Shown here: piece by piece, positions 18,775 through 26,795 of the stretch
Position numbering within the stretch: position 1 is the first letter of the stretch
Layout of the letters: each line of letters opens with the position of its first letter
The notes under the pieces: model-generated
The model's database searches: none
Told to the model about the DNA's origin: nothing
Seen by the model: only the letters and a program-made list of their open reading frames with translations
NCBI RefSeq assembly: GCF_000336955.1
Contig: NZ_AOLI01000019.1
Coordinates: 576,786 to 640,785 of the forward strand
Direction: 5' to 3'
Length of the DNA: 64,000 nt
Source of the DNA: Haloferax larsenii JCM 13917
GTDB lineage: Archaea; Halobacteriota; Halobacteria; Halobacteriales; Haloferacaceae
Program-made: the position numbers and the translations under genes

Positions 18775-19329
18775 TCAGACACCAGACGGGCCGTCGCCGA
18801 CGTACCTGAACGCGACACCGGCGCGTTCGGCAGTCACCTCGTCGCGAGCGGAATCACCGACGAACACCGCCGAGTCGGGGCTAACACCCATCTCCTCCAG
18901 CGTAGCGAGCAGCGGTTCAGGGTCCGGTTTCTCGGTTGCCACGGAGTCGCGGCCGACGACGGCATCGACGTGGGGTTCGAGTTCGTGCACGTCGAGCGCG
19001 ACACGGCAAGCATCCTCTGCGTTGAGCGAGCAGACGCCAGAGGGAACACCGTCTTCGGGGAGGTGGTCCGCAAGCGGCAGGCGGTCTGATGTCCACGCGC
19101 CCTGTCGTTCGTGTGCTGCGAGTTCGCGTTCGAGGTCGTCGCGAACGCCCTCCTCGTCGGCCACGTCGAGCATGCCCCAGAGGTCCATCGCGTCTGCCTC
19201 GACGCCAACCTCGCGGAGAACGAGCGCGGCGTCTCGGGCCGCCTCGTCCCAATCGACACGGAGATTGACGAGCGTACCGTCGAGGTCGTAGACGACGGCG
19301 TCGAAACCGGAGAGGTCCGGGAGCGTCAT
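18775..19329 (-). CDS. HAD-superfamily phosphatase (phosphoglycolate-phosphatase-like)
   Basis: A 184-residue hydrolase. Motif I is YDLDGTLV (nucleophile Asp), motif III Lys lies in VATEKPDPEPL, and motif IV is FVGDSARDEVTAE. The cap domain is the short helical type. It probably dephosphorylates a small metabolite. After the TGA stop the same frame stays open for about 45 codons, with plausible coding content, to a TAA near 18642. Confidence 0.88.
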   Translation of the reverse strand: MTLPDLSGFDAVVYDLDGTLVNLRVDWDEAARDAALVLREVGVEADAMDLWGMLDVADEEGVRDDLERELAAHERQGAWTSDRLPLADHLPEDGVPSGVCSLNAEDACRVALDVHELEPHVDAVVGRDSVATEKPDPEPLLATLEEMGVSPDSAVFVGDSARDEVTAERAGVAFRYVGDGPSGV

Positions 19330-19380
19330 TGCCCGGTCTAAGACAGCGGAGAAAAAAGGCGCTTCGGGCGAGTCGCCGAC

Positions 19381-20526
19381 TCAGTCCAGGAGCGACCGCG
19401 CGATAATCTCCTTTTGAATCTCGCTCGTGCCCTCGTAGATGGTCGTAATCTTGGCGTCGCGGTAGTAGCGTTCCACGTCGAAGTCGGTCGTGTAACCGTA
19501 GCCACCGTGGACCTGCACGGCCTCGTTGGTCACGTCGACAGCGGCCTCGCTCGCGTAGTACTTCGCCATCGCGGCGGGCGTGCGCGGGTCCTCGCCAGCG
19601 TCCGCGACGCGGGCGGCCTCACGGACCAGCGTCCGCGCGGTGTGGACCTGCGTTCCCATCTCCGCAATCTTGTGGCGGATGGCCTGAATCTTCGAAATCG
19701 GCTTGTCGAACTGCTCGCGTTCCTGTGCGTACTCGACCGCCTCGTCGAGCGCGGCCTGCGCGAGACCGGTCGCCTGCGAAGCGATGCCGATGCGGCCACC
19801 GGTGAGGATGTGGAACGCGGCAGAGAGACCGCGACCTTCCTCGGTGAGCTGATTTTCTGCCGGGATGCGCACGTCGTCGAAGAGAAGCGCCGTCGTGTCG
19901 GAGGCGCGAAGCCCCATCTTCTCTTCTTTCTTGCCGACTTCGTAGCCGGCGTCCTCGGGGACGAGGAACTGCGTGACAGAGCCGGGGTCTTCGGGGTCCG
20001 TCTTCGCGAAGAGGATACAGACGCCACCGCGCTGGCCGTTCGTAATCCACTGTTTCTTGCCGTTGATGACGAACTCGTCACCCTCGCGGCGCGCGACAGT
20101 GGACATCTCCGCCGGATTCGACCCTGCTTCGGGTTCCGAGAGTGCGAACATCCCGACTGGTCGGCCGTCGGCCATCTTCGGGAGCCACTCTTCTTTCTGC
20201 TCGTCAGTCGCGAACTCGGCGATACACTCGGTCGCGAGACAGTGGACCGAGAGAGCGGTCGCGACGGCGAGTTGGCCGTAGGCGACCTCCTCGTTGACGA
20301 CGGAGTACGTCATTCGGTCGGCACCGAATCCACCGTACTCCTCGGGGACGGTCAGTCCGGTCAGGTCGAGTTCGGCGAGACCGTCCCACACCTCTTCGGG
20401 GAACGTCTCCGTCTCGTCCGCCTCGCTGGCGGTCGGGCGAATCTCCTCGACCGCAAACTCGCGGACGAGGTCGCGGATGGCCCGCTGCTCGTCGGTCAGC
20501 GCGATGTCGGACCCTACTGTTACCAT
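19381..20526 (-). CDS. Acyl-CoA dehydrogenase
   Basis: A 381-residue FAD flavoprotein of fatty or branched acyl-CoA oxidation. Signatures: FALSEPEAGSNPAEM (FAD/substrate loop), KQWITNGQRGG, GRIGIASQATGLAQAA, and the C-terminal QVHGGYGYTTDFDVERYYRD and IYEGTSEIQKEIIARSLL. The catalytic Glu lies in the IYEGTSE region, as in short/medium-chain enzymes. The normal electron acceptor is electron-transfer flavoprotein, and an ETF pair is encoded at 38.9-41.4 kb. Monocistronic. Confidence 0.95.
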   Translation of the reverse strand: MVTVGSDIALTDEQRAIRDLVREFAVEEIRPTASEADETETFPEEVWDGLAELDLTGLTVPEEYGGFGADRMTYSVVNEEVAYGQLAVATALSVHCLATECIAEFATDEQKEEWLPKMADGRPVGMFALSEPEAGSNPAEMSTVARREGDEFVINGKKQWITNGQRGGVCILFAKTDPEDPGSVTQFLVPEDAGYEVGKKEEKMGLRASDTTALLFDDVRIPAENQLTEEGRGLSAAFHILTGGRIGIASQATGLAQAALDEAVEYAQEREQFDKPISKIQAIRHKIAEMGTQVHTARTLVREAARVADAGEDPRTPAAMAKYYASEAAVDVTNEAVQVHGGYGYTTDFDVERYYRDAKITTIYEGTSEIQKEIIARSLLD

Positions 20527-20607
20527 GGTCTCTTCTACGAACCATAATTGAAAAAGATGAGTGAATTGTCCCGCGACGGGTTCAAAATCCGACAGTGATG
20601 GGCGCTA

Positions 20608-21798
20608 TCAGTACTCGTGGAGGAACGCGAGTACCTCGTCGGCGGTCGCGCCGAGCCCACCGCCCTGTGCGAACGTCGGGCCGCCACCACCGCCGCCACC
20701 GAACTCGTCTGTCACGTCGTCGACGATATCGCCCGCCGAAACGTCACCCGCGCTGGCGACGACGACGAATGGGGCGTTCGAGCCACCGACGGCGACGAGG
20801 ACGTCTGCCTCGCCGCGGGCGTCCTTCGCGGCCTCGCCGACATCGTTCGCTTCGAATCCTGCGACCGACCCGACTTTCCACATTCCGTCGTCGCGTTCGA
20901 GCGTCTCGAAGTTCGCGAGGCGCGTCCCGAGTGTCTCTGCTTTCAAATCGGCAAGTTCGTCTTCGAGCGCGGCGCGCGACTCGACTGTCTCGGCAGCGAC
21001 GTCGCCAAGGGCTTCGAGGTTCGTACCGAGCGCCCGCGCCGCGTCGTAGGCGGCCGTCTGGAGTTCCGCGCGGTGGTCGATGGCCGACGGGCCAACGGCG
21101 AGTTCGACGCGCGTGAGTCCTTCGCCGGGGTTCGAGCGACCGAGGACCTCCACGGGACCGATTTCGATAGTGTTCGAGACGTGAGTTCCGCCGCAGGCAC
21201 CCCAGTCCCATCCCTCGACGGTGACGACTCGAACCTCGTCGGCGTCGGCGAAGACTCCTTCTTCGGTCTTCACGTTGAACGCGATTTCCTCGCGCTCTCG
21301 CGCTTCCGCGACCGGAATCTCCTCCCACGACACCTTGCGAGAGTCCCAGACTGCGCGGTTGACCAGTCGCTCCAGTTCGACCAGTGCTGCGTCGTCGACG
21401 TCCGTACTCGTCTCGAAGTCGACGCGGACTTTCTCCTCGGTGATGTCGAAGCCACCGTATCCGAGGTCGTCGAAGATGTGCCGCGCCGCGCCATAGAGGA
21501 CGTGACTCGCGGTGTGCGCCCGCATGCAGTAGGTTCGGTAGTCGTCGTCGACGACGCCAGTGACGTCGTCCCCAACATCGAAGGTGGGAGTCTCCGCGAG
21601 TTCGTGGACCACAACGCCGTCTTCCGCGTAGACGTGGGCGAGTTCGACACCGCCGAGGACACCCCGGTCGGCGGGTTGTCCGCCGCCTTCGGGATAGAAG
21701 TACGTCTCGTCGAGGACGACAGACCGCTCGTCGACGCTCGTGACCGTTGCCTCGAATGCCCGGACCTCCGGGTTCGACGGTGCGAGAGAGAGTGGCAT
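20608..21798 (-). CDS. alaX: Alanyl-tRNA editing protein AlaX, long form with DHHA1-like domain
   Basis: A 396-residue free-standing editing factor that hydrolyses Ser- or Gly-tRNA-Ala. The editing zinc site is visible as MRAHTASHVLYG (HxxxH) and WGACGGTHVSNT (CxxxH). The N-terminal segment VLDETYFYPEGGGQPADRG matches the AlaRS editing domain. The C-terminal 130 residues end in FGGGGGGGPTFAQGG, the glycine-rich DHHA1 signature seen in AlaRS. This corresponds to the long AlaX class. Confidence 0.93.
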   Translation of the reverse strand: MPLSLAPSNPEVRAFEATVTSVDERSVVLDETYFYPEGGGQPADRGVLGGVELAHVYAEDGVVVHELAETPTFDVGDDVTGVVDDDYRTYCMRAHTASHVLYGAARHIFDDLGYGGFDITEEKVRVDFETSTDVDDAALVELERLVNRAVWDSRKVSWEEIPVAEAREREEIAFNVKTEEGVFADADEVRVVTVEGWDWGACGGTHVSNTIEIGPVEVLGRSNPGEGLTRVELAVGPSAIDHRAELQTAAYDAARALGTNLEALGDVAAETVESRAALEDELADLKAETLGTRLANFETLERDDGMWKVGSVAGFEANDVGEAAKDARGEADVLVAVGGSNAPFVVVASAGDVSAGDIVDDVTDEFGGGGGGGPTFAQGGGLGATADEVLAFLHEY

Positions 21799-21833
21799 GG
21801 GAGCGTCGAGACGCCCGAGAAAGAAAAGTCGTG

Positions 21834-22355
21834 CTACTCGTCGACGAGTGACACGTCGAGGCGTTCTTCGAGCGCGCGAATCACTGACCCACCGATGTTG
21901 GCTCGCGTCGCCCGTCCCTGTTCGATTGCGAGCAGTTGCTTCTCGTCGAGTTCGAGTTCGTCGGCGAGTTCGGCGAGTTGGAGGCCGGCATCCTGCCGAG
22001 CCGACTCGACCACGCCGCCGTAGCCGGAGACGAGGTACGGAAGCCGGTCTTTCTCGTAGTTCGTCCCTTCTTCTTCCCAGTGTTTCGAGTCGCCCTTCGC
22101 GCTGTCGTACATCTTCGCCGTCCGTTGGGCGGCGCGCTTGCGGCGGTTCTGCTCGGAGTAGTCGCGGGATGACGACGACTCCTCGCGCTTCTTGTCGGCG
22201 TGGCGGTTGTCGCCGTGCGGTGCACAGTCAGAACAGACGAGTAGGTCGGCACCAGCGACGTTCGCGCGCCGGAGTTTCCCCGTCGTTCGGCCGCAGAGTT
22301 CGCAACTATCGCCGTCGGAGCCGCCTCCACCCCGATTCGTCGAGTACTTCGCCAT
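21834..22355 (-). CDS. Archaeal multiprotein bridging factor-like protein (MBF1; zinc ribbon + HTH)
   Basis: A 173-residue protein: an N-terminal zinc ribbon (CELCGRTTG...LLVCSDC, residues about 18-45), a basic Ser/Lys-rich linker, and a C-terminal cro/Xre helix-turn-helix (ARQDAGLQLAELADELELD...LLAIEQGRATR). This is the architecture of archaeal MBF1, which associates with ribosomes and transcription. The start MAKYSTNRG at 22355 is the family start. Confidence 0.9.
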   Translation of the reverse strand: MAKYSTNRGGGGSDGDSCELCGRTTGKLRRANVAGADLLVCSDCAPHGDNRHADKKREESSSSRDYSEQNRRKRAAQRTAKMYDSAKGDSKHWEEEGTNYEKDRLPYLVSGYGGVVESARQDAGLQLAELADELELDEKQLLAIEQGRATRANIGGSVIRALEERLDVSLVDE

Positions 22356-22438
22356 GGGGCGTGTTACTCGTTCGACCCTTTTAAACTCGCGGCCCCGGTC
22401 GGGGCAGACGGTCGGGCACTGTGAGCACTCGACATGGA

Positions 22439-22480
22439 GGCTGCTCATCAGTAGGCGGCTACAGGACAGCGTCATCACTG
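22439..22480 (-). pseudogene. Highly decayed tRNA-Leu-like fragment (oldest copy)
   Basis: The stretch around GGCGGCTACAGGACAGCGTCATC matches the variable-arm and anticodon-stem region of tRNA-Leu(GAG) at about 22925-22955, and its left flank CTGCTCATC matches CTGCTCACC before the second copy. It is the most diverged of three tandem copies and cannot fold as a tRNA. Confidence 0.45.
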
Positions 22481-22510
22481 TCTGTTGTCGTGGTACTGTG
22501 TCGGAGATGA

Positions 22511-22663
22511 CCCACCGAGAGGCGTCTCTCAGGAGAGTAGTGTTCGGAAGGATTGTGCGTGGGTGATGTCCGTGTAGGGACGTCACCTGCATCATTCGGC
22601 GGCTACGCCGCCTCATTGCGGACTTTCAGTCCGCACATGCGATGCGTGGGACCGGATTTGAAC
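22511..22663. repeat. Direct repeat, copy 1 (tRNA-Leu 3' flank)
   Basis: About 153 bases starting CCCACCGAGAGG, running through two perfect hairpins and ending in the T-arm of a tRNA-Leu-like sequence. Nearly identical to 22774-22925; the differences cluster in the left third. Confidence 0.9.
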
Positions 22664-22753
22664 TTCCGAGACTCGTTTCACTCGTCTCGACGTTCGCAGT
22701 CGGTATACCGACTGCTCACCGGCGGACCGCTACAGGACAGCGCCCTCAACGCT
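22643..22753 (-). pseudogene. Interrupted, truncated tRNA-Leu copy
   Basis: On the minus strand the acceptor 3' half and T-loop (22643-22663) and the variable/anticodon region (about 22720-22753) of tRNA-Leu(GAG) are present. They are separated by about 56 unrelated bases, and the 5' third, including the D arm, is missing. Not functional. Confidence 0.75.
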
Positions 22754-22773
22754 ACTGGTGAATTACAGAAAGG

Positions 22774-22925
22774 CCCACCGAGAGGTGTCTCTCAGGGGTG
22801 TAGTGTTCGGAAGGATTGTGCGTGGGTGATGTCCGTGTAGGAAATCACCTGCATCATTCGGCGGCTACGCCGCCTCATTGCGGACTTTCAGTCCGCACAT
22901 GCGATGCGTGGGACCGGATTTGAAC
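22774..22925. repeat. Direct repeat, copy 2 (adjoining the intact tRNA-Leu)
   Basis: Partner of 22511-22663. Contains perfect hairpins GGCGGC-TAC-GCCGCC (22860-22874) and TGCGGACT-TTC-AGTCCGCA (22879-22897) just downstream of the tRNA 3' end. Confidence 0.9.
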
Positions 22926-22989
22926 CGGCGGACCTCTACAGGACAGCGCCCTCAACGCTGCGCCGTTGGCCTGGCTTGGCTACCCACGC
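22905..22989 (-). tRNA. tRNA-Leu (anticodon GAG)
   Basis: An 85-nt class II tRNA. Acceptor stem GCGTGGG (5', 22983-22989) pairs with CCCACGC (22906-22912). D arm contains AGCCAAGCCAGGCCAACGGC. The anticodon stem CAGCG/CGCTG encloses the loop TTGAGGG, giving anticodon GAG. A long variable arm follows, and the T arm is CCGGTTCAAATCCGG. The discriminator is A; CCA is not encoded. It lies divergent from the DUF420 gene. Confidence 0.95.
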
Positions 22990-23132
22990 TCGCTGTGTCT
23001 TGCTGCACTCTTCGTTACCCCGCGGTAATTTAAATGACTTTCCTTTCGACGCGGCAATGTCGGGCGTTTGCAGACGCCGTGGGACTGCGTTCGGACAGAA
23101 CGATTTTGCGTACGCAGGCCTCCAGTACGGGT

Positions 23133-23693
23133 ATGGAGTTCCGTGCCCGCAACCACGTCGGCGGCCTGACTGCCGCGCTTTCGGTCGTCTCGCTCGCGCT
23201 CGTCTTCGGTGCAGTTCTCGGGGCGATTCCACGCGCAGCCATCCCGCACGCATCCGATGAGGTGCTGCGCGCGATTCCGCACGTGAACGCCGTCATCAGC
23301 ACCACCGCTATCGTGACGATTCTCGCCGGGATTCGGTTCGTCCGACGCGGCGAGATAGCGCGCCACCGCCAGATGATGCTCGCTTCGTTCGCCCTGTTTG
23401 CGACGTTTCTCGTCCTCTATCTCTACAAGGTCGTCGTCCAGGGGACGACGGAGTTCCCCGGTCCAGAGACTATCTACCAATTCGTCTACCTTCCGACGCT
23501 GGCGATTCACATGCTTCTCGCAATCGTCTGTGTCCCCGTCGTCTACTACGTCCTGCTCTTGGCGATGACGCGCCCCATCTCCGAGGTGTTTGGAACGAAC
23601 CACGCTCGGTTTGGACGTCTGGCGGCGTCACTGTGGCTCGTGTCGTTCGTCCTCGGCAACGTCGTCTACCTCCTCCTCTACGTCCTCTACTGA
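23133..23693 (+). CDS. DUF420 family membrane protein
   Basis: A 186-residue integral membrane protein with five or so hydrophobic segments (VGGLTAALSVVSLALVF, AVISTTAIVTILAGI, MMLASFALFATFLVLYLYK, LAIHMLLAIVCVPVVYYVLLL, LAASLWLVSFVLGNVVYLLL). Conserved polar spots RHRQMM and YLPTLAIH (His) between helices are typical of the DUF420/YozB family, often near respiratory oxidase genes. Start chosen at 23133 (MEFRARNHVGG) rather than an ATG at 23034 that would run over the promoter region. Confidence 0.85.
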   Translation: MEFRARNHVGGLTAALSVVSLALVFGAVLGAIPRAAIPHASDEVLRAIPHVNAVISTTAIVTILAGIRFVRRGEIARHRQMMLASFALFATFLVLYLYKVVVQGTTEFPGPETIYQFVYLPTLAIHMLLAIVCVPVVYYVLLLAMTRPISEVFGTNHARFGRLAASLWLVSFVLGNVVYLLLYVLY

Positions 23694-24021
23694 GCTGTGT
23701 GTAGGGAGAGTCCCGTCTGCACCGTGGCGCTGGCGGAGTGTCCGTCACCGCACGCGGTGAGCAGGCGGGAGTGGTACGTGGACGCGACCGGCAGGTCACT
23801 AAGACGAAGGCGCTCGAGCAAACGTAAGAGAGACGAGCGCCTCGTCGGTGTCGCACTCCGTACTCCATCCCAAAACCCGGTCTGGATGGGCTGAAGTACG
23901 ATTCCACAGACGGACGCATAGGTCAAGAAACGCCGCGTTGACTATGCTATCGTCGAATTCGTGACCGTCTCGATGGGTGATAGAATGTCGTAGCGGGAGC
24001 GACTCGGGGCCGTGAATCGCG
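23694..24021. other. Convergent intergenic region without a visible gene
   Basis: About 330 bases between the convergent DUF420 and purF genes. It contains a 9-bp inverted repeat, AGGCGCTCG (23808-23816) with CGAGCGCCT (23834-23842), and a shorter one, CACCGCACGCGGTG near 23746. Either may help end transcription. No ORF here has coding character, and no tRNA fold is seen. Confidence 0.5.
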
Positions 24022-25500
24022 TCAGTCGCTGACCGGTACGTCGACACCGACAGCAGGGCGGGTAACGTCGCGGTCGGTCGTTTCGCCGTCGATGTCGTAC
24101 GGGTACTCGCCGGTGACACAGCCGAGACACAGGTCTGCGCGGGACTTCCCGAGCACCTCCGAGATGGCGTCGATAGAGAGATAACTGAGGCTGTCGGCGG
24201 CGATGGTGTCGCGGACGTCCTCGACGGACTTGTCCGAGGCGATGAGCTCCTCGCGGGTGGCCATGTTGATTCCCATGTAACACGGCGCGACGATAGGCGG
24301 GGCACCGATACGCATGTGAACTTCCTCTGCACCCGCCTCGTAGAGAAGTTCGACGAGTTGGGTCGAAGTCGTCCCGCGGACGATGCTGTCGTCGATGAGC
24401 GTGACCGACTTTCCTTTGACGGTGCTCTTGATGGGGTTGAGCTTCAGGCGCACGGCACGCTCGCGTTCGTCCTGTGTCGGCATGATGAACGTCCGGCCGA
24501 CGTAGCGGTTTTTCATCAGGCCCTCGGCGAACTCGACGCCTGCACCGTCTTCCTGTGCAGCGTCGGCGTAACCGGAGGCGAACGCCCGCCCGGAGTCGGG
24601 GACGGGCATGACGACGTCTGAATCTACACCCGCTTCCTCCCAGAGTTTGCGACCGAGTCCGCGACGGACTTCGTAGACCAGCGTGTCGTTCATCACGGAG
24701 TCGGGGCGCGCGAAGTAGACGTGTTCGAAGAAGCAGTGGGCCGTGTTCTCGCGTTCGACGAGTTGATACGAGTCGAATCCGGAGCCGTCGGGAGACAGAA
24801 CGACGAGTTCGCCCGGTCGAACGTCGCGGACGAGTTCTCCATCGAGTGTGTCGATGGCCGCAGATTCGGAGGCGAGAATGTAGCCGTCGTCGACTTTGCC
24901 GATACAGAGCGGGCGATTACCCTCGGGGTCGCGCACGCCGAGGACTGTCTCGTCGTGCATGATGGTCAGCGCGTAGGAACCGTGGATACGCTCCATCGTT
25001 CGCTTGACAGCACGGACGAGGTCTTCTTCGAGGAGGTTGCGCGCGAGGTCGTGAGCGATGACTTCGGTGTCGCCCGTCGACGTGAACGCGTGCCCGTGAT
25101 TCTCCAACTCGTCGCGCAGTTCGTCCGCGTTGACGAGGTTCCCGTTGTGTGCGAGCCCGAGCGACCCGGACTTGAACGAGACGGCGAACGGCTGCGCACA
25201 GGACTTCGTCACGTCGCCGGCGGTTGGGTACCGAACGTGACCGATGCCAGTCGTCCCCTTCAGCCCATCGAGGTCGTCAGGGCCGAACGCGTCGCCGACG
25301 AGGCCCATCTGGACGTGGCTGTGCTGTTGAAACCCGTCGTGGGTGACGATGCCTGCCGACTCCTGTCCCCGATGTTGGAGGGCGTATAGGGAGTAGTACA
25401 GGGGTCGTGCGGCGTCTCGACTGTCGAGTGCGACGCCGACGACGCCACACTTCTCAGTCAGTCCGCCGATGTGGTGGGAGTCGTCCCGCCCAGTTGCCAT
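24022..25500 (-). CDS. purF: Amidophosphoribosyltransferase (glutamine PRPP amidotransferase)
   Basis: A 492-residue PurF, which makes phosphoribosylamine from PRPP and glutamine, the first step of purine synthesis. The N-terminal Ntn-hydrolase domain starts at the nucleophile Cys in EKCGVVGVAL, so about 17 residues are removed. GIGHVRYPTAGD and LAHNGNLVN are glutaminase motifs; the PRPP loop is LIDDSIVRGTTS; late Cys residues in LCLGCVTGEYPY fit the Fe-S-containing class. The ATG at 25500 is preferred because T-rich TATA-like sequence lies about 27 bases upstream; the ATG at 25521 is the alternative. Confidence 0.95.
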   Translation of the reverse strand: MATGRDDSHHIGGLTEKCGVVGVALDSRDAARPLYYSLYALQHRGQESAGIVTHDGFQQHSHVQMGLVGDAFGPDDLDGLKGTTGIGHVRYPTAGDVTKSCAQPFAVSFKSGSLGLAHNGNLVNADELRDELENHGHAFTSTGDTEVIAHDLARNLLEEDLVRAVKRTMERIHGSYALTIMHDETVLGVRDPEGNRPLCIGKVDDGYILASESAAIDTLDGELVRDVRPGELVVLSPDGSGFDSYQLVERENTAHCFFEHVYFARPDSVMNDTLVYEVRRGLGRKLWEEAGVDSDVVMPVPDSGRAFASGYADAAQEDGAGVEFAEGLMKNRYVGRTFIMPTQDERERAVRLKLNPIKSTVKGKSVTLIDDSIVRGTTSTQLVELLYEAGAEEVHMRIGAPPIVAPCYMGINMATREELIASDKSVEDVRDTIAADSLSYLSIDAISEVLGKSRADLCLGCVTGEYPYDIDGETTDRDVTRPAVGVDVPVSD

Positions 25501-25521
25501 ACCAGATGGTAGGGAATCCAT

Positions 25522-25856
25522 GGGGTAAAAAACCCGTCCTTATGCAGTAACCACGGGTTTTCTAACCCTGAATTATCCAAGTTCTTGTATATTATTGCTC
25601 GGGAGCGACAAATCTGTGCGGCGAACATTTCCCGGACGGAGCACTCCCTCGACGGCCTGCGTGCTATCCAAGTGACAAAAACACGTGGCAAAATTGCCGC
25701 GTCGAGAGGACGTTCCGTTGGAACAGGTGTGCGACGCTTCCCGAAGGAGAGGTAGTAGCCCGGCTAGTGGTAACTGGTAACACAGTTGCAGAACGAACCG
25801 GGTGTCAGGAAAGTTGCTGTCGGTGCCCGCCGAAAGCGGCGAGACAAAAGACAGAA
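25522..25856. other. Intergenic region, possible untranslated RNA
   Basis: Between purF and rpl37e. AT-rich at the left, with a TATA-like TGTATATTATTG at 25586-25597 on the plus strand. No protein-coding signal and no recognisable tRNA follow it. The left edge holds the purF promoter. Confidence 0.35.
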
Positions 25857-25873
25857 ACGGTCGAATCGACCGT
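25850..25873 (-). terminator. Terminator after lsm-rpl37e
   Basis: Perfect stem ACGGTCGA/TCGACCGT (25857-25864 with 25866-25873), starting 12 bases after the rpl37e stop. On the minus strand it is followed by TTCTGTCTTTTGTC, a T-rich tail. Confidence 0.65.
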
Positions 25874-25884
25874 CAGTGTGTTCG

Positions 25885-26061
25885 TTAGTTGTCGCCGGAC
25901 TTCGACTGCCAGGCGTAGCTGCGACGCTTCTTCGACTTGCCGAAGCCACAGGACGAGCAGACCTTCTTCTTCACGTGGTAGGACTTCTCGCCACAGCGAC
26001 GGCACTTGACGTGCGTCGTCTTGTTCTTCTTTCCTTGGCTAGGGGTTCCTGCACCCGTCAT
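25885..26061 (-). CDS. rpl37e: 50S ribosomal protein L37e
   Basis: A 58-residue zinc-ribbon ribosomal protein: start [20 protein letters not shown], ligand pairs CRRCG and CSSCG, then [15 protein letters not shown]. The length and C-terminal AWQ segment match archaeal L37e. Its ATG overlaps the lsm stop (ATGA), the same lsm-rpl37e operon seen in many archaea. A strong hairpin terminator follows. Confidence 0.96.
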
Positions 26062-26285
26062 GCTTTGATGGTCACGACGTTATCGCCGCGTATAATGGTT
26101 GTGTCTTCGACTTGCTCGAGTTCGATATCCCCGGGCATGGTGTCGTCGAGTGACTCTTCGAGAACGACGTTCATGTGCTGGTCGTAGCCAGCGAGGACGC
26201 CGTAGTATGCGCTGCCGTCCTTGAGAGTAACGGTCACCGGTTCGTCCAGTGACTCTTCGAGGACGTCGAGAGGTCGACCGCTCAT
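26058..26285 (-). CDS. lsm: Sm-like RNA-binding protein (Lsm)
   Basis: A 75-residue archaeal Sm protein that forms a heptameric ring and binds U-rich sRNA and tRNA. Sm1 motif lies in [26 protein letters not shown] and Sm2 in [12 protein letters not shown] (the conserved RG-D-N-V). First gene of the lsm-rpl37e operon, with a TATA-like CTTTAAG about 27 bases upstream, consistent with a leaderless transcript. Confidence 0.96.
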   Translation of the reverse strand: MSGRPLDVLEESLDEPVTVTLKDGSAYYGVLAGYDQHMNVVLEESLDDTMPGDIELEQVEDTTIIRGDNVVTIKA

Positions 26286-26631
26286 GTTTGAACTCCGTCT
26301 CGTGGTTATCTTAAAGGTGCCGGACCGAAGGTCACGTCACCCCACGTTCACGCCCATTTGGTAGGTGATAATCCCAGTTAGTGACGACCTCCGTCTCGCA
26401 GTTTGTCCGTATCGGCCTCTCGATGTGTTGCTTGAAAACTTAGTTCGAGACAACGTTGCTTGCGATTCACAATCATGTGTCCGGGTGGGACTACATTATC
26501 GTCCAGCAGCAGTTCACACCAATTCACGAACATATTCCGGCGTCGTCGGGCGAGCAGGCGGGCGCAGTGAACCCACGTAGTTTTTAGTACCCCCGTGAGT
26601 AGTTGGGAGTACCACAAACCCGCGGGTAAGT
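26286..26631. other. Intergenic region upstream of RNase J
   Basis: Contains the lsm promoter at its left end and then about 300 bases without coding character. A TATA-like TTTTTAG (26580-26586) on the plus strand could start the RNase J transcript or an untranslated RNA through the tRNA-like element. Confidence 0.4.
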
Positions 26632-26732
26632 GCGGGTGTGCCCGATTCGAACCAGATGCGGGCCGCCTCGCACGCGGGGTCATTCGACCGACGAGCTGCA
26701 AGACGCCGGGGCCGGTGGCCCCCAGACACCCG
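26632..26732 (-). pseudogene. tRNA-like element (probable pseudo-tRNA)
   Basis: On the minus strand a 7-bp acceptor-like stem pairs CGGGTGT (26726-26732) with ACACCCG (26633-26639). A D-arm-like GGGG/CCCC hairpin and a TTCGAAT T-loop are present. The T stem only pairs (GCCCG/CGGGC) if seven bases (CATCTGG) are bulged, and no proper anticodon stem forms. It looks like a decayed or recombined tRNA rather than a working one. Confidence 0.35.
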
Positions 26733-26795
26733 TCTTTCCGTGAGCACCTTCGCCACATCGTGGCTTTCGATGCTCGGAATATCGAGAGATAAACC

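Noticed and set aside
23808-23842. Inverted repeat as an attachment or origin site
   Set aside because: A single 9-bp pair between convergent genes is better explained as a weak transcription end; no origin-type repeats are present.
25586-25850. A possible small RNA gene between purF and rpl37e
   Set aside because: Only a TATA-like element supports it; no conserved RNA fold or terminator matching that strand is seen.
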